Shown: positions 8,428 through 17,384, counted from the stretch's first letter. The stretch is DNA of 64,000 nt from Duganella sp. BuS-21 (GCA_041874725.1 CP097466.1:1736001-1800000), one strand, 5' to 3'. The notes: generated by a model not told the origin, from the sequence alone. Program-made: numbers and translations.

Positions 8428-9546
8428 ATGAATTCCGTCATACAAAAATCACACCGCATCATCATCAAGGTGGGATCGTCGCTGGTCACCAATGATGGAC
8501 GCGGTCTCGATCACGCCGCCATCGCGCGCTGGGCCGCGCAGATCGCCGGCCTGCGCGCCTTGGGCAAGCAGGTGGTGCTGGTGTCGTCCGGCGCCATCGC
8601 CGAAGGCATGCTGCGCCTGGGCTTCGAGCAGCGCCCCACCGATATCCACGAATTGCAGGCCTGCGCCGCCGTCGGCCAGATGGGCCTCGCGCAGATTTAC
8701 GAAACCAGCTTCCGCGCGCACCAGCTGGGCACCGCGCAGGTGTTGCTGACGCACGCCGACCTGGCCGATCGCGAGCGCTATCTGAATGCGCGTTCGACGC
8801 TGACCACCTTGCTGCGGCTGGGTATCGTCCCCATCATCAACGAAAACGATACGGTGGTCACCGATGAAATCAAGTTCGGCGACAACGACACGCTGGGCGC
8901 GCTGGTGGCGAATCTGATCGAGGCCGATGCCTTGATTATTCTCACCGACCAGCAAGGCTTGTTCAGCGCCGATCCGCGCAAGGATCCGTCGGCGGTGCTG
9001 ATCCAGCATGGTCGCGCAGGCGATGCGGCGCTGGAGGCAATGGCCGGCGGCGCCGGCAGCAGCCTGGGTCGCGGCGGCATGCTGACCAAGATCCTGGCGG
9101 CCAAGCGCGCGGCCAAGTCGGGTGCGCATACCGTGATTGCCTATGGGCGCGAGGATGAAGTGCTGGCGCGCTTGGCCAGCGGTGAATTGATCGGCACGGA
9201 ACTGGCGGCGCAGACCGGCCATCTGACGGCGCGCAAGCAGTGGATGGCGGATCATCTGCACACGGCCGGACAGGTGGTGCTGGATGCGGGCGCGGTGCAA
9301 AAGCTGACCGGCGACGGCAAGTCGCTGCTGCCGATCGGGGTGGTGGAGGTAAAGGGTGAGTTTGGACGCGGTGCGGTGATCACCTGCGTCGATGCGGACG
9401 GCCAGGCGGTGGCGCGTGGGCTGACGAACTACACCAGCGCCGAAACCCGCCGCATCATGCGCAAGCCTTCAAGCGAGATCGAATCCATCCTCGGCTTCGT
9501 TGAAGGCAAGGAGCTGATTCACCGCGATAATTTGGTGTTGGTCTAG
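8428..9546 (+). CDS. proB: Glutamate 5-kinase
   Basis: Catalyses the first step of proline synthesis, phosphorylating glutamate. The amino-acid kinase domain starts with [18 protein letters not shown] (catalytic lysine near residue 14) and includes [12 protein letters not shown] and [15 protein letters not shown]-terminal PUA domain follows (about residues 275-372, with [15 protein letters not shown]). Length is 372 residues from the ATG at 8428; the TTG at 8410 is less likely. proA is not adjacent. A 177-bp gap separates it from obgE. Confidence 0.96.
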   Translation: MNSVIQKSHRIIIKVGSSLVTNDGRGLDHAAIARWAAQIAGLRALGKQVVLVSSGAIAEGMLRLGFEQRPTDIHELQACAAVGQMGLAQIYETSFRAHQLGTAQVLLTHADLADRERYLNARSTLTTLLRLGIVPIINENDTVVTDEIKFGDNDTLGALVANLIEADALIILTDQQGLFSADPRKDPSAVLIQHGRAGDAALEAMAGGAGSSLGRGGMLTKILAAKRAAKSGAHTVIAYGREDEVLARLASGELIGTELAAQTGHLTARKQWMADHLHTAGQVVLDAGAVQKLTGDGKSLLPIGVVEVKGEFGRGAVITCVDADGQAVARGLTNYTSAETRRIMRKPSSEIESILGFVEGKELIHRDNLVLV

Positions 9547-9598
9547 AACCCCGCAGACCCCGTGGCTGCGCCGCGCTTTGGGGTGCAAGCATGCGCGC

Positions 9599-10246
9599 TC
9601 AGGCGCCCGCTGGCGCGGCCGTTTTGCCCCGATAGTCGCACAGATCGATCTGCATGCAGTTCCAGCATTCGGGTTTGCGGGCTTTGCACGTGTAACGCCC
9701 ATGCAGAATCAGCCAGTGATGCGCGTCGTGCAAAAACTCCTTCGGCACGAACTTGAGCAGCTTCTGTTCGACGATGTCCACATTCTTCCCCGGCGCCAGG
9801 CCGGTGCGGTTGGAGACGCGGAAGATGTGCGTGTCCACCGCCATCGTCGGCTGACCGAAGGCCGTGTTCAATACCACGTTGGCGGTCTTGCGGCCCACAC
9901 CCGGCAAGGCTTCCAGCGACTCGCGGTCCTGCGGCACCTCGCCGCCGTGCAGCGCCACCAGCATCCTGCAAGTGGCGATGACGTTCTTGCCCTTGGTCTT
10001 GTACAGGCCGATGGTCTGAATGTAAGTCTTCAGCTCCTCCTCACCCATGTCCAGTATCGCTTGCGGCGTATTCGCCACCGGGTACAGCTTGCGCGTGGCT
10101 TTGTTTACGCCGACGTCGGTCGCCTGCGCCGACAGCAGCACCGCGATCAGCAGTTCGAACGGCGTGGTGTATTCAAGTTCGGTGACGGGTTTCGGATTGG
10201 CGGCGCGGAAGCGCACAAACATTTCATAGCGTTTGGCTGCGTTCAT
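9599..10246 (-). CDS. nth: Endonuclease III (DNA glycosylase/AP lyase)
   Basis: Removes oxidised pyrimidines in base-excision repair. The helix-hairpin-helix [13 protein letters not shown] contains catalytic Lys120, and VDTHIFRV contains catalytic Asp138. Cysteines 187, 194, 197 and 203 form the C-x6-C-x2-C-x5-C [4Fe-4S] cluster site. Length is 215 residues. Its ATG overlaps the stop of the upstream RnfB-like gene (ATGA), implying translational coupling. Confidence 0.97.
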   Translation of the reverse strand: MNAAKRYEMFVRFRAANPKPVTELEYTTPFELLIAVLLSAQATDVGVNKATRKLYPVANTPQAILDMGEEELKTYIQTIGLYKTKGKNVIATCRMLVALHGGEVPQDRESLEALPGVGRKTANVVLNTAFGQPTMAVDTHIFRVSNRTGLAPGKNVDIVEQKLLKFVPKEFLHDAHHWLILHGRYTCKARKPECWNCMQIDLCDYRGKTAAPAGA

Positions 10247-10926
10247 TGACTATCTTGTTCCTTTTTGATCCGCGCACGTTCCATGGCGGCGGCGATGATG
10301 GCGCGCTTGCGCTCCAGCGCCGCTGCCGATTCGGCATCGGCCGGGTCGATGGCCTGCACCGCTGCCATCTTGGCCTCGGCCTTGGCGGCCAGGCGCGCAT
10401 CGTTTTCCTGTTTTTCGCGTGTCAAACGCATGGCGCGGAAGTCGTGGCGTTCGCGCGCCGCATCGGCATCGGCCTGGGTCCACGCATCCCAACCGGTGGT
10501 CTCGGTGACCGGGTACATGACGATGCAATCGACCGGGCAGGGCGCCACGCACAGGTCGCAGCCGGTGCACAGCGACGGCAGCACCGTGTGCATCAGCTTG
10601 GCCGCGCCGACAATGGCGTCCACCGGGCAGGCCTGGATGCACAGCGTGCAGCCGATGCACAGCGATTCGTCGATGTAGGCCAGCGCGCGCGGGCGTTCCA
10701 GGCCGTTGACGGGGTTGAGCGGGATGACCTTGTGGCCGGTGACCGCCGACAGCCTGGCGATGCCTTCAGCGCCGCCGGGAGGACATTGGTTAATCGCGGC
10801 CGCGCCGGAGGCGATCGCTGCCGCGTACGGACGGCAGCCGTCAAAGCCGCACTTGGTGCATTGCGTTTGCGGCAGGATGTCTTCGATGCGGTCGGCGAGG
10901 GCAGTGTGGTCGGGCACGGCGTACAA
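10243..10926 (-). CDS. rsxB: RnfB/RsxB-like iron-sulfur electron transport protein
   Basis: Ferredoxin-like protein related to subunit B of the Rnf/Rsx complex. The N-terminus has a four-cysteine cluster (C23, C26, C31, C48). Two bacterial [4Fe-4S] ferredoxin motifs follow: [12 protein letters not shown] at about 90-101 and [12 protein letters not shown] at about 120-131. The C-terminal 70 residues are alanine-rich and charged. The usual N-terminal membrane anchor of RnfB is absent, giving the short soluble form often found next to nth. No other rnf genes are present. The start is probably TTG at 10926, with an in-frame stop two codons upstream and no clear Shine-Dalgarno; a GTG three codons in is the alternative. 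Confidence 0.85.
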   Translation of the reverse strand: MYAVPDHTALADRIEDILPQTQCTKCGFDGCRPYAAAIASGAAAINQCPPGGAEGIARLSAVTGHKVIPLNPVNGLERPRALAYIDESLCIGCTLCIQACPVDAIVGAAKLMHTVLPSLCTGCDLCVAPCPVDCIVMYPVTETTGWDAWTQADADAARERHDFRAMRLTREKQENDARLAAKAEAKMAAVQAIDPADAESAAALERKRAIIAAAMERARIKKEQDSQ

Positions 10927-10968
10927 ATGTCAGGCGAAAACGCCATTATCCGATATCTGTGCCGCCTT

Positions 10969-11104
10969 GGGGTGCTGACGATGAATACTCGTCGGCGACT
11001 CAACAGTCGTGGTTAAAAGCACCCCGAATGAAAGGGTCAGACCCCTCGGGGTCTGACCCTGGCCGCAGCGGTGTGCGGCTTGGGTGGGTGCCGCGTGCTT
11101 TTTA
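10969..11104 (+). repeat. Dispersed hairpin repeat family A, copy 1 (truncated)
   Basis: Shares long blocks with 14997-15177, 48422-48604 and 57140-57322. Features in order: GGGGTGC, GACTCAACAGTCGT, AGCACCCCGAA, the hairpin AGGGTCAGACCCC / GGGGTCTGACCCT, GCCGCAGCGGTGTGCGG and GGTGCCGC. The GGTTCATC end of the complete element is missing here. The copy stops six bases short of the phaZ stop codon. GGGGTGCT and AGCACCCC also pair. Confidence 0.85.
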
Positions 11105-11109
11105 CCGAT

Positions 11110-12345
11110 TTATCCGTGCTTCTTGATGAAGTCGGTGATCTTCGGACACACGATCTCGCGCCAGCGGCGGCCCGAGAAGATGCCGTAGTGGCCGGCGCCC
11201 GGCGTCACGTAGTCCTGCTGCATGTCGGCCGGAATGCCGCTGCAGAGGTCGTGCGCGGCCTGGGTCTGGCCGGCGCCGGAGATGTCATCGAGCTCGCCTT
11301 CGACGGTGAACAGGGCCACGGTCTTGATGTCCTGCGGACGCACCAGCTTGCCGCCGACGATCCATTCGCCCTTCGGCAGCGCGAAGTCCTGGAACACGGT
11401 CTTGATGGTGTCCAGGTAGTATTCGGCCGGCATATCGAGCACGGCGTTGTATTCGTCGTAGAACTTGCGGTGCGATTCGGCTGTTTCCTCGTCGCCTTCC
11501 ACCAGGTGGTTGTAGAAGTCGCGGTGGCTTTGCGCGTGGCGGCCCGGGTTCATGGCGATGAAGCCGGCGTGCTGCAGGAAGCCTGGATAGACCTTGCGGC
11601 CGAAGCCCGGATAGTTGGACGGCACCGAGTAGATCACGGTGTTTTCAAACCACGAGAATTTCTTTTCCGTGGCCAGGTCGTTCACCTGCGTCGGCGAGCG
11701 GCGCGGGTCGATCGGGCCGCCCATCATGGTCATGGTCTTCGGCAGCTTGGGATCGTTTTCAGACGCCATCAGCGAAATCGCCGCCAGCACCGGTACGGTC
11801 GGCTGGCATACCGAGATCACGTGCACGTCCGGGCCCAGCTGGCGGATGAAGTCCTGCACGTAGTAGATGTAATCGTCGAGGTGGAAGGCGCCTTCCGACA
11901 GCGGCACCATGCGGGCGTCGGTCCAGTCGGTGATGAAGACGTCGTGCTCGACCAGCAGGCCGCGCACGGTGTCGCGCAGCAGCGTGGAATGGTGGCCGGA
12001 CAGCGGCGCAACCAGCAGCACGGTCGGTTGTTTGAGTGCCTTGAACTTTTTGTCGTCCAGGTCTTTCTTGAAATGGATCAGGCGGCAGAACGGCTTGTTG
12101 ATCGCCACGTGCTCGATAATGCCGACCGTTTCGCCTTTGATGTCGGTGCTGTCGATTTCAAACGCCGGTTTTTCGTAGTCCTTGCCCAGTCGGTACATCA
12201 GCTCGTATCCGGCGGCGATGCGCTGCGAAAACGGCGTGTGCGCCAGCGGCGACACAGGATTGGTGAACAGTTTGGAGGAGGCGTCCGCCCATTGCATCAG
12301 GGGCGTCAGCAGCGAACGCTGCATTTCATGAAGGTGGTAGAGCAT
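11110..12345 (-). CDS. phaZ: Intracellular polyhydroxyalkanoate depolymerase
   Basis: Mobilises stored poly(3-hydroxybutyrate) granules. The 411-residue protein begins MLYHLHEMQRSLLTPL, the usual start of proteobacterial intracellular PhaZ. It contains VISVCQPTVPV, in which Cys180 corresponds to the catalytic cysteine of the Ralstonia PhaZ1 type, replacing the serine of lipase boxes. C-terminal residues including the PGAGHYG histidine complete an alpha/beta-hydrolase site. An upstream ATG would add 13 residues, but family starts support 12345. A TATAAT-like -10 (12405-12410, minus strand) lies upstream. Confidence 0.94.
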   Translation of the reverse strand: MLYHLHEMQRSLLTPLMQWADASSKLFTNPVSPLAHTPFSQRIAAGYELMYRLGKDYEKPAFEIDSTDIKGETVGIIEHVAINKPFCRLIHFKKDLDDKKFKALKQPTVLLVAPLSGHHSTLLRDTVRGLLVEHDVFITDWTDARMVPLSEGAFHLDDYIYYVQDFIRQLGPDVHVISVCQPTVPVLAAISLMASENDPKLPKTMTMMGGPIDPRRSPTQVNDLATEKKFSWFENTVIYSVPSNYPGFGRKVYPGFLQHAGFIAMNPGRHAQSHRDFYNHLVEGDEETAESHRKFYDEYNAVLDMPAEYYLDTIKTVFQDFALPKGEWIVGGKLVRPQDIKTVALFTVEGELDDISGAGQTQAAHDLCSGIPADMQQDYVTPGAGHYGIFSGRRWREIVCPKITDFIKKHG

Positions 12346-12404
12346 AGGGCAGTCCCGATCGGTGAGCTTGGTGCGATGCACCAATAACTATCATCATAAG
12401 CCAA

Positions 12405-12410
12405 ATTATA
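12405..12410 (-). promoter_or_regulatory. Possible -10 element of phaZ promoter
   Basis: TATAAT on the minus strand, 60 bp before the phaZ ATG. No convincing -35 is placed at 17 bp, so this is a tentative promoter. Confidence 0.35.
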
Positions 12411-12510
12411 AGGGCTGTGTTTTTGACGTAACGCATAATCTTATGCTGAGCTGCAAGACTACGTGGAATCCACAAGCAACGTTGTTAGAAAGGGTAATGC
12501 TTTTTCCGGA

Positions 12511-12540
12511 ATAAAAAAAGCAGCCTGAAGGCTGCTTTCT
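12511..12540 (-). terminator. Intrinsic terminator of ferredoxin-NADP reductase gene
   Basis: On the minus strand AAGCAGCC-TTCA-GGCTGCTT runs into seven T residues, about 80 bp after the reductase stop. This is a textbook intrinsic terminator for the fdxA/reductase side and separates it from phaZ. Confidence 0.9.
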
Positions 12541-12618
12541 TGTAGGACAGAAGCTTGTTTCCAACGCTTCTTTCAAAACGCCGGCCGCAACGAAGCGGCG
12601 CGCGTTTTTAATCGACCT

Positions 12619-13686
12619 TTAGTCGAACACAGGCGTTTCCACGCCCAGCACCTTGTGCAGTTTCGGCGAGGTGGTGGTGTATTGCATGTGGATCTTCTTG
12701 TCCGGGAAGATGTACGGCGCGGCGCCGAAAGCGGCCAGCGCGGCTTCGTGGAAGCCCGACAGGATCAGCTTTTTCTTGCCCGGATAAGTGTTGATGTCGC
12801 CCACCGCGAAGATGCCCGGGACGTTGGTCTCGAACTTCTCGGTGTTCTGCACCTTCAACTGGCGGCGCTCGATGTCCAGGCCCCACTCGGCGATCGGGCC
12901 CAGTTTCGGCGACAGGCCGAAGAACACCAGCAGCATGTCCAGCGGTACGCGGCGGGTGACGCCGTCGGCGCCGGTCACCTTCAGGTGGTTCAGCACGCCG
13001 GCTTCATCGGCTTCGTAGCCGGTGGCCTGGCCGATGATCAGCTGCATTTCGTAGTCGTCGCACAGGGCCTTCATCTTGGCGACCGACGCCGGCGCGGCGC
13101 GGAAGTCCTCGCGGCGGTGCAACAGCACGACCGACTCGGCCTTGCCGACGAAGTTCAGGGCCCAGTCCAGGGCGGAGTCGCCGCCGCCGCAGATGACCAG
13201 GTTCTTGCCTTCGAACTGCGCCGGGTCCTTGACCTTGTAGTGCAGCTGCGAGCCTTCGAACACTTCGATGCCGTCCACCTTCAGGGTGCGCGCCTGGAAC
13301 GAACCGACGCCGGCGGCGATGAAGATGGTCTTGGTGATGAACTGCGTGCCCAGCGTGGTTTCGACGTCAAAGCGGCCGTCGTCGCGACGCTCGACCTTGG
13401 TCACTTCCTGACCCAGGTGGAAAGTCGGCTCGAACGGTTCGATCTGTTTCAGCAGGTTGTCGGTCAGTTCCTGGCCGGTGCACGACGGCACGGCCGGGAT
13501 GTCGTAGATCGGTTTGTCGGGATACAGTTCCACGCACTGTCCACCCACGGCGTTCAGCGAATCGATCACATGGGCCTTGATTTCCAGCAGGCCGAGTTCG
13601 AAGACCTGGAACAAGCCGACCGGGCCGGCGCCAATGATGACGGCATCGGCTTCGATGACGCCAGTAGGTGTTACGGTGCTATTCAT
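12619..13686 (-). CDS. Ferredoxin-NADP reductase, thioredoxin-reductase-like type
   Basis: Flavoprotein moving electrons between NADPH and ferredoxin. The FAD-binding GAGPVG is at residues 19-24 and the NADPH-binding [11 protein letters not shown] at about 166-176. The latter lacks the redox CxxC of true thioredoxin reductases. Near the C-terminus [16 protein letters not shown] matches the second FAD motif. Length is 355 residues. It lies 33 bp downstream of fdxA on the same strand, so the two probably form a redox pair in one transcript. Some annotations call this family thioredoxin reductase; the missing cysteines favour ferredoxin reductase. Confidence 0.93.
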   Translation of the reverse strand: MNSTVTPTGVIEADAVIIGAGPVGLFQVFELGLLEIKAHVIDSLNAVGGQCVELYPDKPIYDIPAVPSCTGQELTDNLLKQIEPFEPTFHLGQEVTKVERRDDGRFDVETTLGTQFITKTIFIAAGVGSFQARTLKVDGIEVFEGSQLHYKVKDPAQFEGKNLVICGGGDSALDWALNFVGKAESVVLLHRREDFRAAPASVAKMKALCDDYEMQLIIGQATGYEADEAGVLNHLKVTGADGVTRRVPLDMLLVFFGLSPKLGPIAEWGLDIERRQLKVQNTEKFETNVPGIFAVGDINTYPGKKKLILSGFHEAALAAFGAAPYIFPDKKIHMQYTTTSPKLHKVLGVETPVFD

Positions 13687-13719
13687 ACTTGCTTTCCTGT
13701 GATTTCAATGGTGGCGCGC

Positions 13720-14043
13720 TTAGCGCACCAGCAGTTGCAGTTTTTCTTTGACGTCCTTGAACTGGTCCGCGTCCGGCAGCGGCGAGACGGTCTTGGTAAT
13801 CGAAGGCCATTTACGTGCCAGATCAACGTTGAGCTTGATGAATTGTTGTTGATCGCCTGGGATGTCTTCTTCAGCGTAGATCGCATTGACCGGGCATTCG
13901 GCCACGCAGACGGCGCAGTCGATGCACTCGTCGGGATCGATGGCGAGGAAGTTCGGGCCTTGGCGGAAACAATCTACCGGGCAAACATCGACGCAGTCCG
14001 TGTAACGGCAGGCGATGCAAGATTCGGTGACAACGTGGGTCAT
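13720..14043 (-). CDS. fdxA: Seven-iron ferredoxin FdxA
   Basis: Small electron carrier with one [3Fe-4S] and one [4Fe-4S] cluster. Cysteines at 9, 17, 21, 25, 40, 43, 46 and 50 match the Azotobacter ferredoxin I pattern (CRYTDCVDVCPVDC and CIDCAVCVAECP). The 107-residue length with a C-terminal extension of about 50 residues is typical. It is probably co-transcribed with the downstream ferredoxin-NADP reductase. Confidence 0.95.
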   Translation of the reverse strand: MTHVVTESCIACRYTDCVDVCPVDCFRQGPNFLAIDPDECIDCAVCVAECPVNAIYAEEDIPGDQQQFIKLNVDLARKWPSITKTVSPLPDADQFKDVKEKLQLLVR

Positions 14044-14262
14044 AACAGTCCTATCAATGTTGGTGTGCAGCGGCGTCGGCGGCGGGGGAGTGCCTGGCTA
14101 ACCTCGGCAAAGCACTGTATTTTAAGGTAATTCGCTATTTCTCACAAACTGCGCTTATATACAATACATATAAGCAAATTCATTCCCACCCTGTGCGCAC
14201 TGGCGTGGCACGGGCGCAACTGGCATCATGTCGCCTTTATTTATACGAGCAGGGGGATCCGC

Positions 14263-14541
14263 ATGGCGGACATCAACATCGTCCAGGCGCACAGCCTGGC
14301 GCCGGAACAGGCTCGCGCGGCCGCCCAACAAGTGGCCGACAAGCTGGCCGAGCAGTTCGAACTGGCCTGCCGCTGGGACGGCGACGTGCTGCGTTTCGAA
14401 CGCAGCGGCGTCAACGGCGCGCTGACCTTGCTGCCCAACCAGGCGCAGCTACAGATCGCGCTGGGCTTCCCGATCAGCATGATGGCTGCCATGGTCGAGG
14501 CCAAGGTCAGCGAGAAGATGCGCAAAGTATTTGTTTCCTAA
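14263..14541 (+). CDS. Polyhydroxyalkanoic-acid-system protein (PHA granule region family)
   Basis: A 92-residue protein resembling the family of small proteins encoded near PHA granule genes. It has an N-terminal helix MADINIVQAHSLAPEQA, then WDGDVLRFERSGVNGALTL and the hydrophobic LGFPISMMAAMVEAKV. Its biochemical role is not established. With phaZ 2 kb away, a link to PHA metabolism is reasonable. The start at 14263 follows AGGGGGATC. It runs towards the PEP-CTERM remnant. Confidence 0.75.
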   Translation: MADINIVQAHSLAPEQARAAAQQVADKLAEQFELACRWDGDVLRFERSGVNGALTLLPNQAQLQIALGFPISMMAAMVEAKVSEKMRKVFVS

Positions 14542-14576
14542 GGATAATTTAAATTTCAATTTAAATTGCGTAAAGG

Positions 14577-14983
14577 AATGGCATCGATATAGTTACGCAC
14601 TATCGCTACTGGAATCTGGGCGGCCACGGCGCATCGGTGGTGGGCTCGGTGATCCTGTCGTGGGACAGGAACGACTATGGCCTGAGCATCGACGGCAAGG
14701 TGCAGGGTGTGAAGGATGCGCCGTTCAGCCTGGGCGCGTCGAACAACGTGACCGGCTCGCAGACCGTCAGCGACAACGCAGCGATGCCAAGATCGTCGAC
14801 CTGAACGCCAGGTTCGGCGGCGCCATCTACGTGGGCTTTACCGGCGGCACCGGCGGCACCGATGCCGACCAGCGCATCACGTCGTTCAGCGTGCCGGCCG
14901 GGCCGGAACCGGAAACCTATGCCATGATGCTGGCCGGCCTGGGCCTGGTGGGTTTCGCGGCGCGTCGCCGCAAGGCAAAGTAA
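14577..14983 (+). pseudogene. Remnant of a PEP-CTERM, lectin-like secreted protein
   Basis: The region encodes the C-terminal part of an exported protein in two reading frames. From about 14602 one frame reads YRYWNLGGHGASVVGSVIL and continues to QTVSDNA, then stops. The next frame takes over with DAKIVDLNARFGGAIYVGF and DADQRITSF, then the sorting signal PEPETYAMMLAGLGLVGF and RRRKAK. The jump near 14780 indicates a frameshift, and no N-terminus or signal peptide is present. PEP-CTERM tails are processed by exosortase/archaeosortase systems linked to exopolysaccharide. The YVGFTGGTGGTDADQ pattern resembles L-type lectin folds, but that call is tentative. Confidence 0.8.
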
Positions 14984-14996
14984 GGACCCGTTTTTT

Positions 14997-15177
14997 GGTT
15001 CATCACGGATCGGCATGATGGGCTTGACGTTGCGTGTCGCTTTCAAAGCAAGCGGCACCAACCCAACCCGCACACCGCTACGGCCAGGGTCAGACCCCTC
15101 GGGGGCTGACCCTTACGTTCGGGGTGCTTTTAAGGACGTCTGTTGAGGCGCCAACCAGGATACATCGTGAGCACCCC
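14997..15177 (-). repeat. Dispersed hairpin repeat family A, copy 2 (full length)
   Basis: Opposite orientation to copy 1. It begins on the plus strand with GGTTCATCACGGAT directly after six T, and contains AAGCAAGCGGCACCAACCCA and the AGGGTCAGACCCC hairpin (here with one changed base in the second arm). It ends in GAGCACCCC. It lies between the PEP-CTERM remnant and the acyl-CoA-binding protein gene. Confidence 0.88.
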
Positions 15178-15217
15178 GTGGTGGACTACTCCATTGCCGG
15201 CCAGCGGTTTCCAAATT

Positions 15218-15469
15218 TTATTTCAGATCTTCGATCAGATCGATGTACAGCTGTTTCGCTTCGTCCTGGGTTTTGCCTTTCAGCTCGGCCCATGCGTCGT
15301 ATTTGGCGCGGGCGACGAAGTCGGTCATGCCTGGACGCTCGCCGGTGGCGTCGCCGCTGGACGCCTGTTTGAACAGCGCGTAAATCTTCAGCAGCGTCAT
15401 GTTGTCCGGACGTTCCGGCAGGTTCTTCGAGTCCGCCTGGGCCTGATCAAATTGTTCTTGCAAACTCAT
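15218..15469 (-). CDS. Acyl-CoA-binding protein
   Basis: Cytosolic carrier of medium- and long-chain acyl-CoA. The 83-residue protein has the four-helix ACBP signature: LKIYALFKQASSGD, then ARAKYDAWAELKGKTQDEA and QLYIDLIEDL. Lysine and tyrosine positions that hold the CoA moiety in the family are present. The start has a good GGAG upstream. It is a lone gene; with PHA genes nearby a role in lipid or PHA-related acyl-CoA handling is possible but not shown. Confidence 0.93.
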   Translation of the reverse strand: MSLQEQFDQAQADSKNLPERPDNMTLLKIYALFKQASSGDATGERPGMTDFVARAKYDAWAELKGKTQDEAKQLYIDLIEDLK

Positions 15470-15546
15470 ACCGCGCTCCTTGTTGTTTGATGGGTTGACC
15501 CGCCATCATAACCGCAGCGCCGGCAAAAGCCGCTAGAGGAGGCGCT

Positions 15547-15600
15547 CCAAAAACAGAACGGCGGCCATGCCGGGAATGCTCCCGCACATGAACCGCCGTT
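15547..15600 (-). terminator. Hairpin terminator downstream of HU gene
   Basis: AACGGCGG (15557-15564) pairs with CCGCCGTT (15593-15600) with an inner stem CGGGAATGCTCCCG. On the minus strand it is followed by CTGTTTTTGG, consistent with termination of the HU transcript. Confidence 0.65.
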
Positions 15601-15642
15601 TCCAGTGCCCTCGCGGGCACCTGCTAAAACTCCGGGGAAGAA

Positions 15643-15930
15643 TTACTTCTTCTTCGTCGGGTTGACTGCCGATTTCAGCGTGGCGCCAGCCGAGAATTTT
15701 GGGGTTTTCGACGCTGCGATTTTGATCGCTTCGCCGGTTGCGGGATTGCGGCCTTTGCGTGCAGCGCGTTTGGCGACGGAGAAGGTGCCGAAGCCGGTGA
15801 TGCCTACCGTGTCGCCTTTTTTCAGACGCTCGGTGATGATGGCGATCAGCGTGTTCACTGCGCCGTTGGCGGCAGCAGCGGACAGCTCGGTGCGTTTCGC
15901 AAATTCTGCAATCAGTTCGCCTTTTTTCAT
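15643..15930 (-). CDS. HU-family nucleoid DNA-binding protein
   Basis: Histone-like protein that bends DNA as a dimer. The 95-residue product begins MKKGELIAEFAKRTELS. It contains the family signature GFGTFSVAKRAARKGRNPAT, which includes the DNA-contacting arm, and ends in a lysine-rich tail. The ATG at 15930 is preceded by a perfect GGAGG at the right distance, so the longer upstream open frame is not used. It is a single gene with its own terminator. Confidence 0.95.
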   Translation of the reverse strand: MKKGELIAEFAKRTELSAAAANGAVNTLIAIITERLKKGDTVGITGFGTFSVAKRAARKGRNPATGEAIKIAASKTPKFSAGATLKSAVNPTKKK

Positions 15931-16135
15931 TACTACCTCCTGGGTTATTGGAGCGCGCAGATTAGCATAAATATTGTCAAATGTAATGGTTTCTGTACGA
16001 AGCGCGCCTTGTATTTGCTGTCTCGCTGCGGTGCAGCGCAAATAAAGCCTTGTATTTAAAGGGCTTACGCAGTTTTGGCGAATCCGCATCCGGCCAAAAA
16101 AAGGTTTATGATGGAACGCGATAAAGGACAGGACC

Positions 16136-16900
16136 ATGAGCTTTTCAGACGAAACCCTGATGGCATATGCCGACGGCGAACTGGACGATGCAACCCGCCT
16201 GGAGGTGGAAGCAGCCATGCGTCTGGACAGCAGCATCGCGCGCCGCGTGGCACGCCTGCGCGCCGCGCGCGATGAGGATGTTTATCTCGACCGCAAGCAT
16301 CCATCGCACCTGCGGGCCAGCCGTGGCGCCAATGCCAACGTGGTGCAGCTGGCGGCCGTGCGGGCGCAACGCCTGGCCACGCAGCAGGCGGCGCGCAAGG
16401 CGACCCGGCGTCATTGGGGCTGGCTGGAATGGACCGCGCTGGCGCTGGTGATGGTGCTCGGTCTGGCGGCCGGCAAGTTCGGCCTGGCACAGTGGCAGCC
16501 GGACTGGTTCAGTGAGTCGGCGACGGCGCACAGCGAGGTGGCCAGCCGCAACGGGCTGCTGGTGGCGCAGGGCCGGCTGGCGGTGGCGTTGAGCCAGCAA
16601 CTGGGTAGTGCCGCGCCATCCGATGGCGAGGTGCGCGTGGGCTTGAGTTTCCTGTCCAACGAAGGCGGCTACTGCCGCAGCTTTACGCTGGTGGGAGCGG
16701 TGCAGGAGTTGGTGGGGATTGCGTGCCGCGCCAACGAGGAGTGGCGCATACCGGTGCTGGTGCACACGGCCCGGCCGACGCCGGCCAAGGGAACCGAGAT
16801 GCCGACGGCGCTGCTGGAAGCGATCGACCAGCGCATCGTCGGCGGCATGCTCGACACGCGAGCGGAAGTGGAAGCGCTACGCCGCAACTGGCAGCGCTAG
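16136..16900 (+). CDS. Anti-sigma-factor-like single-pass membrane protein
   Basis: The 254-residue protein opens like a zinc-finger anti-sigma factor (SDETLMAYADGELDDATR) but without the HxxxCxxC zinc ligands. A single membrane span follows (about residues 96-118, LEWTALALVMVLGLAAGKFG). The periplasmic part is of unknown fold with two cysteines (GYCRSF, GIACRA) that could form a disulfide. No sigma factor gene is adjacent, which is unusual. Members of this group may instead be general membrane sensors. The stop codon lies inside an inverted repeat. Confidence 0.65.
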   Translation: MSFSDETLMAYADGELDDATRLEVEAAMRLDSSIARRVARLRAARDEDVYLDRKHPSHLRASRGANANVVQLAAVRAQRLATQQAARKATRRHWGWLEWTALALVMVLGLAAGKFGLAQWQPDWFSESATAHSEVASRNGLLVAQGRLAVALSQQLGSAAPSDGEVRVGLSFLSNEGGYCRSFTLVGAVQELVGIACRANEEWRIPVLVHTARPTPAKGTEMPTALLEAIDQRIVGGMLDTRAEVEALRRNWQR

Positions 16901-17011
16901 CGAACGCTAGGAACGACCGCAGCGTCGTTGCGGCGCCTCGTCGTACTTTCGTACTTTCGTACTGTCTTCGGCGCCGCGCCTAGCTGCGGCCGCCCGTAGC
17001 ATTCGCTAGCG
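16895..17011. repeat. 117-bp element bounded by 15-bp inverted repeats
   Basis: CGCTAGCGAACGCTA (16895-16909) and TAGCATTCGCTAGCG (16997-17011) are inverted repeats with one mismatch. Between them is a small tandem CGTACTTT repeat and further self-complementary GC-rich sequence. The left arm overlaps the anti-sigma-like stop codon. No coding content is seen. It could be a miniature mobile element or a terminator for the convergent genes. Confidence 0.65.
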
Positions 17012-17027
17012 ACCGGTATTCAACGGA

Positions 17028-17384
17028 TTAAACGCCGAGCAGTTCGACGTCGAAGATCAGGGTGGCGTTCGGTGGAATGACGCCGCCGGCGCCGCGCGAA
17101 CCGTAGCCCAGGTCGGCTGGAATGATCAGCTGGCGGGTGCCGCCGATCTTCATGCCTTGCACGCCTTCGTCCCAACCACGGATCACCATGCCGGCGCCCA
17201 GGGCGAATTCAAATGGATCGTTGCGGTCTTTGCTCGAATCGAACTTGGCACCTTTGGTGCCGTCGTCGTTGCGCAGCCAGCCGGTGTAATGCACGGTGAC
17301 GTTCTGACCGGCTTTGGCTTCGGCGCCTTCGCCTTCGGTCAGTTCAATGTACTGCAGGCCCGATGGTGTGGTGATGGTGGACAT
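17028..17384 (-). CDS. FKBP-type peptidyl-prolyl isomerase
   Basis: Catalyses cis-trans isomerisation of prolyl bonds. The 118-residue single-domain protein has the FKBP landmarks VTVHYTGWL, KFDSSKDRNDPFEF, GMVIRGWDEG, YGSRGAGGVIPPNATLIFDVELL. There is no signal peptide, so it is cytosolic. The ATG at 17384 follows AAAGGAAG; upstream in-frame extension is not supported. It is divergent from the beta-propeller operon. Confidence 0.94.
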   Translation of the reverse strand: MSTITTPSGLQYIELTEGEGAEAKAGQNVTVHYTGWLRNDDGTKGAKFDSSKDRNDPFEFALGAGMVIRGWDEGVQGMKIGGTRQLIIPADLGYGSRGAGGVIPPNATLIFDVELLGV

